This document shows, in pieces, positions 6,269 to 11,514 of a stretch of DNA of 11,514 bases. Position numbers and translations under genes: made by a program. Origin of the DNA: Bacteroidales bacterium (GTDB lineage: Bacteria; Bacteroidota; Bacteroidia; Bacteroidales; UBA7960). How positions within the stretch are numbered: the stretch's first letter is position 1; every line of letters starts with the position of its first letter. Where the stretch lies: assembly GCA_007131125.1 (NCBI GenBank), contig SLRE01000178.1:1-11514 (forward strand). Direction: 5' to 3'. The notes under the pieces were generated by a model, which saw nothing but the letters and a program-made list of their open reading frames with translations, had not been told where the DNA came from and did not search any database.

Positions 6269-8002
6269 TTATTTTCCGGCTTTTTCCACCCATTGTTTTA
6301 CATCTTCGGGTTTTGGGGGAGGCATATCCAGCTTCATTTTTTTCCTGATCCCGCACAACTGATTGAAAACCTTGTTGGGATTGGCATCTTTAAAGTTTTC
6401 CACGCTGGCATATCCGGCTTCAAGAATTACGGGAACCCACTCGGAAGGGATTCCGGCATCCAGGAAGCCTTCTCCCGGGTCGGAGGCGGATGAGGATTTT
6501 TCAGGCCGCATTTGCGGGAAGAAAAGCACATCCTGAATGGAATTGCTGTTGGTCATGATCATGGCCAGGCGGTCAATGCCAATGCCAAGGCCTGCGGTAG
6601 GGGGCATCCCCGTTTCAATGGCTTTCAGAAAATCCTCGTCAAGCACCATGGCTTCTTCATCTCCGCGTTTTCCCAGCTCGAGCTGCTCTTCAAAGCGTTT
6701 GCGCTGGTCGATGGGATCATTCAACTCGCTGAAAGCATTGCATATCTCCTTTCCGTTGCAAATGGCCTCAAAGCGTTCTACCAGCCCGGGTTTGCTGCGG
6801 TGCTTTTTGGCAAGAGGCGACATTTCAATGGGATAATCGGTAATGAAAGTGGGCTGAATCAGCTGACCTTCACACTTTTCACCGAAAATCTCGTCAATGA
6901 GTTTGCCCCTTCCCATGGATGGGTCTGTCTCTACCCCGGTCTTCCCGGCAAACTCCCGCATTTCGGCTTCGTCCATTTCTGAAATGTCCGTCCCGGTAAA
7001 GTGCTCAATGGCCTCATACATGGTGAATCGCTTCCAGGGTCTTTTGAAATCGATTTCATGCTGCCCAACTTTTATTTTTGTGGTGCCGTGCAGGTCAAGA
7101 GTGATTTTTTCGATCATTTCCTCTACCAGGTTCATCATCCACTCGTAATCCTTGTAGGCCACATAAAGCTCCATCTGCGTAAATTCAGGATTGTGGAAGC
7201 GGCTCATGCCTTCGTTGCGAAAATCTTTGGCAAATTCGAAAACCCCGTCAAAACCTCCTACAATGAGTCTTTTCAGGTAAAGCTCATTGGCTATGCGCAG
7301 GTAAAGGGTAGTATCCAGTTTGTTGTGGTGGGTCTTAAACGGCTTGGCCGCTGCTCCTCCATAAATGGGCTGTAAAACCGGGGTTTCCACTTCCAGGTAT
7401 TCTTTTTTCAGAAGAAAATCACGCATGCTCTGTATGAGCCCGGCCCTTTGGCGGAAGATCTTTTTAACGTCCGGGTTTACGATCAGGTCCAGGTGCCTCT
7501 GGCGATAGCGTTGTTCCGGGTCGGTAAATGCATCGTAGGTTTTTCCTTCTTTTTCCTTAACAATGGGCAAAGGCCTGAGGGATTTGCAGAGGATTTTATA
7601 CTCTTTTACATGGATGGTGATCTCGCCCATGCGGGTTTTGAATACGTGCCCTTTCACCCCGATGATGTCGCCGATATCCAGCAACCGCTTAAAAACCGTA
7701 TTGTACATGGTTTTATCCTCACCCGGGCAGATCTCGTCCCGGTTGAAGTATAACTGTATCCTTCCGCTGTCGTCCTGTATTTCGGCAAAGGACGCACTGC
7801 CCATGATCCGCCGGCTCATCAGCCGCCCGGCAACCTGCACGTTTTGAAAGGCCTTTTCATCCTTCGGAAATCCTTCTAAAATGGCCGTGCTGCTGGTGTT
7901 TATATCAAATTTATCGGCAGGGTAGGGGTCAATGCCAAGGTCGATCAACTCTTGCAATGCCTGACGCCGGTATTGTTCCTGCTCACTCAACCGTATACTC
8001 AT
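6269..8002 (-). CDS. lysS: Lysyl-tRNA synthetase, class II (LysRS)
   Basis: The gene encodes a class II synthetase of 577 residues that charges tRNA-Lys with lysine. An N-terminal OB-fold anticodon-binding domain covers about residues 55-140 (VAGRLMSRRIMGSASFAEIQ). The catalytic domain follows, with motif 2 as FRNEGMSRFHNPEF (from residue 261) and motif 3 as GLGIGIDRLAMI (from residue 471). After motif 3 there is an extra tail of about 75 residues (from about 502) with a helix-hairpin-helix-like part (GIPSEWVPVILEAGYASVENF); E. coli LysS, about 505 residues, lacks it, and Bacteroidota enzymes often have it. The start is placed at ATG 8002: the frame stays open to a TTG at 8035, but that TTG lies inside the promoter box. 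It is transcribed divergently from the M14 peptidase gene. Confidence 0.97.
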   Translation of the reverse strand: MSIRLSEQEQYRRQALQELIDLGIDPYPADKFDINTSSTAILEGFPKDEKAFQNVQVAGRLMSRRIMGSASFAEIQDDSGRIQLYFNRDEICPGEDKTMYNTVFKRLLDIGDIIGVKGHVFKTRMGEITIHVKEYKILCKSLRPLPIVKEKEGKTYDAFTDPEQRYRQRHLDLIVNPDVKKIFRQRAGLIQSMRDFLLKKEYLEVETPVLQPIYGGAAAKPFKTHHNKLDTTLYLRIANELYLKRLIVGGFDGVFEFAKDFRNEGMSRFHNPEFTQMELYVAYKDYEWMMNLVEEMIEKITLDLHGTTKIKVGQHEIDFKRPWKRFTMYEAIEHFTGTDISEMDEAEMREFAGKTGVETDPSMGRGKLIDEIFGEKCEGQLIQPTFITDYPIEMSPLAKKHRSKPGLVERFEAICNGKEICNAFSELNDPIDQRKRFEEQLELGKRGDEEAMVLDEDFLKAIETGMPPTAGLGIGIDRLAMIMTNSNSIQDVLFFPQMRPEKSSSASDPGEGFLDAGIPSEWVPVILEAGYASVENFKDANPNKVFNQLCGIRKKMKLDMPPPKPEDVKQWVEKAGK

Positions 8003-8032
8003 TGTTTCGATGCTTAATGATTTTTCAAGGTG

Positions 8033-8040
8033 CAAAGATA
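8033..8040 (-). promoter_or_regulatory. Bacteroidota -7 promoter box of lysS
   Basis: On the minus strand TATCTTTG matches TAnnTTTG exactly, 30 nt upstream of the lysS ATG, predicting a leader of about 25 nt. The -33 region is A-rich and holds no clear TTTG at 19-21 nt. This box also settles the gene start, because the longer frame beginning at TTG 8035 would start within it. Confidence 0.65.
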
Positions 8041-8171
8041 AGCATTAAAGTTTTTGTTTTTTTGGGCAGCCGGGTTGAGGAAACTCATTGTGTTTTCTCG
8101 TCCATTCTTTTATTGGTTTTAGAGAATGTTTTGTTAAAAAAACAGCAAAAAACAGCGTTTTGTAAAACTTT

Positions 8172-8204
8172 TTTGTCGGCTTATTTGAAAAAAATGTATT
8201 TTTG
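8172..8204 (+). promoter_or_regulatory. Complete Bacteroidota promoter of the M14 peptidase gene
   Basis: TTTG at 8172-8175 and TATTTTTG at 8197-8204, separated by 21 nt, fit the Bacteroidota consensus TTTG-N19-21-TAnnTTTG at every fixed base. Transcription should begin around 8209-8211, giving a leader of about 37 nt before ATG 8247. The leader is A/T-rich just before the start codon, as is common in this phylum, which makes little use of Shine-Dalgarno pairing. The rest of the 244-bp divergent region (8003-8246) holds only A/T-rich tracts and a short direct repeat, AAAACAGC twice near 8137-8156. Confidence 0.75.
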
Positions 8205-8246
8205 TTGTTTCCAAACCTTAAGTTGTCCATCAATTCTGAAAATTTC

Positions 8247-10901
8247 ATGAAAAAACCTTTACTATTTTTTGTATTAGCTTTCCTGCTTGTCCCGGCAGGA
8301 ATCCATGCAGATGATTTGAAATATTCCCGGGTTAAGATTCTTCTTGAAGGCAGGGAGATGAAAGAGCTTGCTTCTCTGGGTATTGCCCTTGACAATATTC
8401 AGTTCCGGCCGGGACAATACTTCATTGGTGAATATTCCGAAAGTGAGATCGGTTTGGTGGAAGCAGCCGGATTTACCTATGAGGTGCTGGTTGATGACCT
8501 GGCAAAATATTATACCGAGCGCAATGCAGAAGTAGATCCTGCTGCCGTTGAAAAACGCATGCGCACCTTTGATCCCGACCGCAAATATCAAACCCCTGAG
8601 AATTTCAGTCTGGGCAGTATGGGCGGATTCCACACCAATTCCGAATTGCTGGACGAACTGGATGATATGCGTGATCTGTTTCCCGACCTGATTTCTGCCC
8701 GCGAACCTATCAGCGATACCCTGAAAACCATTGAAGGCCGTGATGTATACTGGGTAAGAATATCCAATAACCCAGATGTAGAACAGGATAAGCCCCGGGT
8801 GCTTTACACAGGACTTACCCATGCAAGGGAGCCCGCCTCTATGCAGCAAATGCTTTTCCAGATGTGGTATATCCTGGAAAATTACGAAACTGATCCGGAG
8901 ATACAATACCTTGTGGACAACATGGAAATGTATTTTGTGCCCAACGTAAATCCCGACGGGTACATTTACAATGAAATCACCAACCCTCACGGAGGAGGGA
9001 TGCACCGAAAAAACAGGCGCAACACCAGCACCAATCCTTCTCTTTCAGGGGTGGATATCAATCGCAATTTTGGTTACAAATGGGGATATGACAATACCGG
9101 TTCGTCAGGTTTTGGCGGTGCACAGACCTATCGTGGCACTTCGCCCTTTTCTGAACCCGAAACCCGGCTGCAGAAAATGTTTGCAGAACATTATAATTTC
9201 CGGCTGGCCCTTAACAACCATACTTATTCCGATCTTTTGATCTATCCCTGGGGCTATGAGAATATGCTGACCCCCGACTCCCTGGTTTTTATTGAATTTG
9301 CCAGGCTGTTGACCCGTGAAAACAATTATGTGTACGGTACGGTCTATGAAACCCTGAATTACTTTGCCAATGGGGTTTCGGACGACTGGTTTTACGGGGA
9401 GCAGGAAACAAAAGATAAAACCTTTGCTTTTACTCCGGAAGCCGGCAGCGTGGCCGACGGGTTCTGGCCTGCAATTCACCGTATTGAGGATATTTGTGCA
9501 GGGCATACCGGGATGAACCTTTACCTGGCGCACCTTGCACTTCCTTACGCGGAGCTGGAAGGCGATGACGCCCGGTATACCGAAGAGCATACCTTCCATT
9601 ATTCCTTTGATATAAAAAGTTTTGGGCTGGATACCCCTGCTGTTTACACTGTTTCCATCAATCCCATAAGTCCCCTGATTGTGGAAGTATCAGAACCCGT
9701 TATTTTTGAAAACATGGGTGTGCTGGATACAGCAAAGGATTCCATTAAAATTACACTTCACCCTGCAACATACGAGGGCCTGCTCTTTGATTATGAAGTG
9801 GTGCTGGACAACGGGATGTTTGCCTGGAGGGATACCGTTACCACCATATTCGGGCTGCCGCAGGAACTATTTGCAGACAAATTTGCCGATATGGAAAACT
9901 GGCAGTCCGATACGTGGGGCCTGGATCATAACGTTTATTATTCCTCTCCCGCTTCCATGGCCGATAGCCCCGGAGGCAACTACAGCAACAATGTGCATTC
10001 TTTTGTGGAGTTGAAGGAATCCATTGACCTGGAAGGTCTGGATCAGGCCTTTGTCGAATTTAAAGCCCGGTGGGACATTGAGCGGGGCTATGACTTTGTA
10101 CAGTTCATGATCTCCAATGATAACGGCACTTCCTGGATACCCATGAAGGGCAATTATACCGAAGATGGCACTGCCAGCCAGGATGCCGGAAAACCCCTTT
10201 ACCATGGCACACAGGATGAATGGGTTAAGGAAAGGATCTCCCTGGATGAATTTCTCGGAGAAGAAATCAAAATCAGGTTCCGTTTCAAAAGCGACCATAT
10301 TGTAACCAAGGAGGGATTTTTCTTTGACAACTTTTACGTTTTTGGAGGTACCCTTTTCGAGCCCCAGCCACCCGTGATTACCGGTCAGCAGGAACTTACA
10401 TTTGAATCCGGAGAGGTGTTTACCGTTAAGAAAGATTACCTGCAGGTGGAAGACGACTTTGTTGAATTCCCTGAGGGGCATACCCTGAATGTATTTCAGG
10501 GTGCGGATTATGCTCTGGACGGAAATACCGTTACCCCCAATGAAGGATTCTCAGGTTGGTTGTCCATTCCGGTTACTGTTGAAAATGGCCTGATGGAAAG
10601 TGACACCTTTGATTTGAGTGTGGAGATCCTTGAACCGGTCTCGGTCTTCACTCCCGAAGAAAAAGACCCGAATGTGTTTTTTGATCGTTTAAGGGAACAA
10701 ATTGTAGTGGATGCATCAGGGCTTACCACTGACGAAAAACTTGAATTTGTGCTTTACGATGTGTTTGGAAGGGTATTATACCAAACCCGGATTTCATCCG
10801 GTTCCTCCCCGCTTTACATAAGCCTGAAGCTTTCCCCGGGAGTTTATCTTTATGAGCTCAGGGGAGAGAGAGGTTTTTCAGGGAAGGTTCCTGTGCAATA
10901 A
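8247..10901 (+). CDS. Secreted M14 zinc carboxypeptidase with T9SS sorting domain
   Basis: The gene encodes an exported peptidase of 884 residues. A signal peptide (MKKPLLFFVLAFLLV, cleavage near GIHA-DD, residue 22) is followed by a propeptide-like region to about residue 105. The M14 domain spans about 120-435: zinc ligands H192 and E195 in THARE and H325 in NNHTY, substrate-binding R254 (HRKN) and NRNF at 272-275, Tyr 372, and catalytic E398 in FTPEAGS. All key residues are present, so it should be active. Next come an Ig-like region (about 455-535), a MAM/jelly-roll-like domain (about 540-700, including WDIERGYDFVQF and FFFDNFYVFG), a cadherin-like domain (about 705-795), and a T9SS type A tail (about 815-884: LYDVFGRVLY, LSPGVYLYEL, ending GKVPVQ). 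The protein should therefore cross the outer membrane and be released or anchored on the surface. ATG 8247 is preferred to TTG 8202, which lies inside the promoter. Likely role: digestion of external peptides. Confidence 0.94.
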   Translation: MKKPLLFFVLAFLLVPAGIHADDLKYSRVKILLEGREMKELASLGIALDNIQFRPGQYFIGEYSESEIGLVEAAGFTYEVLVDDLAKYYTERNAEVDPAAVEKRMRTFDPDRKYQTPENFSLGSMGGFHTNSELLDELDDMRDLFPDLISAREPISDTLKTIEGRDVYWVRISNNPDVEQDKPRVLYTGLTHAREPASMQQMLFQMWYILENYETDPEIQYLVDNMEMYFVPNVNPDGYIYNEITNPHGGGMHRKNRRNTSTNPSLSGVDINRNFGYKWGYDNTGSSGFGGAQTYRGTSPFSEPETRLQKMFAEHYNFRLALNNHTYSDLLIYPWGYENMLTPDSLVFIEFARLLTRENNYVYGTVYETLNYFANGVSDDWFYGEQETKDKTFAFTPEAGSVADGFWPAIHRIEDICAGHTGMNLYLAHLALPYAELEGDDARYTEEHTFHYSFDIKSFGLDTPAVYTVSINPISPLIVEVSEPVIFENMGVLDTAKDSIKITLHPATYEGLLFDYEVVLDNGMFAWRDTVTTIFGLPQELFADKFADMENWQSDTWGLDHNVYYSSPASMADSPGGNYSNNVHSFVELKESIDLEGLDQAFVEFKARWDIERGYDFVQFMISNDNGTSWIPMKGNYTEDGTASQDAGKPLYHGTQDEWVKERISLDEFLGEEIKIRFRFKSDHIVTKEGFFFDNFYVFGGTLFEPQPPVITGQQELTFESGEVFTVKKDYLQVEDDFVEFPEGHTLNVFQGADYALDGNTVTPNEGFSGWLSIPVTVENGLMESDTFDLSVEILEPVSVFTPEEKDPNVFFDRLREQIVVDASGLTTDEKLEFVLYDVFGRVLYQTRISSGSSPLYISLKLSPGVYLYELRGERGFSGKVPVQ

Positions 10902-10949
10902 AAGGCAGGTTGTTTTTCCCTTTTGTTGAAGCTTTCAAAATGTATTGCT

Positions 10950-11514
10950 TTGAAGCGCAGAAAAAAACTCATTAACCAGATTTTTGAAAAAGTTGAGATC
11001 ACCGGGGTGGCTGCCGAAGGCAAAGCCATGGCCCGGGTGAATGAACAGGTGTTGTTTGTGCGGTTTGGGGCTCCGGGTGACCTTGTGGATGTGCAGGTAA
11101 AAAAAGTAAAAAGAAACTTCCTGGAAGGGGTTATTGTAAAGATCCACCGGTCGTCACCAAAGCGGGTTGAGCCTTTCTGCCAGCACTTTGGAATATGCGG
11201 GGGCTGCAAGTGGCAGCACCTGGCCTATGAAGAGCAACTCCGTTATAAGCAGCAACAGGTTATTGACAGTTTGCAGCGAATCGGCAAGGCAGATGTTTCT
11301 GCCATGGAGGTGCTTCCAATTGCGGCTTCTGATAAAACCACCTACTACCGGAACAAGCTTGAGTTTACCTTTTCCAACCGCCGCTGGCTAAGCCCCGAAG
11401 ATATCAGATCAGGAGAAAGGATAACCGATACCGAAGGACTTGGGTTTCACATTACCGGTTTTTTTGACAAGGTGCTGGATATTGAAAAATGCTGGTTGCA
11501 GGCCGACCCTTCTA
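10950..11514 (+). CDS. rlmD: 23S rRNA (uracil-5)-methyltransferase, RlmD/TrmA family (3' end outside window)
   Basis: This is the first 188 codons of a SAM-dependent RNA uracil C5-methyltransferase; the frame is open to the window end. An N-terminal TRAM RNA-binding domain (about residues 11-65, with AAEGKAMARV, VLFVRFGAPGD and VDVQVKKVKRNF) is followed by the [4Fe-4S] motif CQHFGICGGCKWQ (C77, C83, C86, spacing CX5CX2C as in E. coli RlmD). A fourth likely ligand is C181 in IEKCWL. The RNA-binding part YYRNKLEFTFSNRRW is also typical. The SAM-binding and catalytic domain is beyond the window. No ATG is available in frame near the start; TTG 10950 gives MKRRKKL, a usual basic N-terminus, with TTG 10923 and 10926 as alternatives. 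The gene lies 48 nt after the peptidase gene on the same strand. The family is sure; the exact target base (U1939 in RlmD) is assumed from the iron-sulfur motif. Confidence 0.9.
   Translation, partial: MKRRKKLINQIFEKVEITGVAAEGKAMARVNEQVLFVRFGAPGDLVDVQVKKVKRNFLEGVIVKIHRSSPKRVEPFCQHFGICGGCKWQHLAYEEQLRYKQQQVIDSLQRIGKADVSAMEVLPIAASDKTTYYRNKLEFTFSNRRWLSPEDIRSGERITDTEGLGFHITGFFDKVLDIEKCWLQADPS

Noticed and set aside
8137..8156. Short direct repeat of AAAACAGC as a possible regulatory array
   Set aside because: Only two copies of an A-rich 8-mer occur in an A/T-rich intergenic region; this can arise by chance.
8274..9005. A 243-codon open frame on the minus strand opposite the M14 peptidase gene
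   Set aside because: It overlaps the propeptide and zinc-site coding region, where the plus-strand protein is clearly conserved; the opposite translation shows no family features.
10900..10924. AAAAGG/CCTTTT inverted pair just after the peptidase stop as a terminator
   Set aside because: The stem is only 6 bp and mostly A/T, the loop is 13 nt, and the T-run is part of the stem, so termination is not supported.
1..11514. Search for CRISPR arrays, tRNA genes, insertion sequences and attachment sites
   Set aside because: No regularly spaced repeats, no tRNA-like cloverleaf sequence, no transposase or integrase reading frame, and no paired terminal inverted repeats were seen by eye.

Overview
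The window looks like ordinary chromosome from a member of the Bacteroidota, most likely a free-living or gut-type Bacteroidales/Marinilabiliales-like lineage; the genus cannot be named from sequence alone. Three things point to this phylum. Several genes are preceded by the Bacteroidota -7 promoter box TAnnTTTG, in one case with a matching TTTG -33 box. A large secreted peptidase ends in a type A C-terminal sorting domain for the type IX secretion system (T9SS), which is confined to this phylum. The GluRS, LysRS and DUF3109 proteins have Bacteroidota-style sequence features. No mobile element, tRNA, rRNA, CRISPR array or phage gene was seen.

Layout. Positions 1-1650 (+): the 3' end of a sensor histidine kinase gene, followed after 30 nt by a gene for a beta-barrel outer-membrane protein resembling the DcaP-type porins. 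Positions 1727-2308 (+): a small cysteine-rich DUF3109 protein behind a near-leaderless promoter. Positions 2338-8002 (-): four genes on the minus strand, read in the order lysS (LysRS), a GH3-family acyl-adenylate/amidosynthetase-like enzyme, a LysE/RhtB-type membrane exporter, and gltX (GluRS). The GH3 and LysE genes are 12 nt apart and almost certainly co-transcribed. Hairpins with T-runs downstream of lysS and of the LysE gene suggest that lysS, GH3-lysE and gltX are three transcription units. Positions 8003-8246: a 244-bp divergent promoter region. Positions 8247-10901 (+): a secreted M14 zinc carboxypeptidase with accessory beta domains and a T9SS signal. Positions 10950-11514 (+): the 5' part of an RlmD/TrmA-family rRNA (uracil-5)-methyltransferase gene with a [4Fe-4S] cysteine motif, cut by the window end.

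Functionally this is mostly housekeeping (two tRNA synthetases, an rRNA methyltransferase) mixed with envelope and secretion genes. The least explained element is the GH3-LysE pair. A bacterial relative of the plant enzymes that join acyl acids to amino acids sits directly upstream of a transporter from an amino-acid export family, which suggests, by inference only, synthesis and export of an acyl-amino acid or related small molecule. Every stretch without a gene is shorter than 300 bp.
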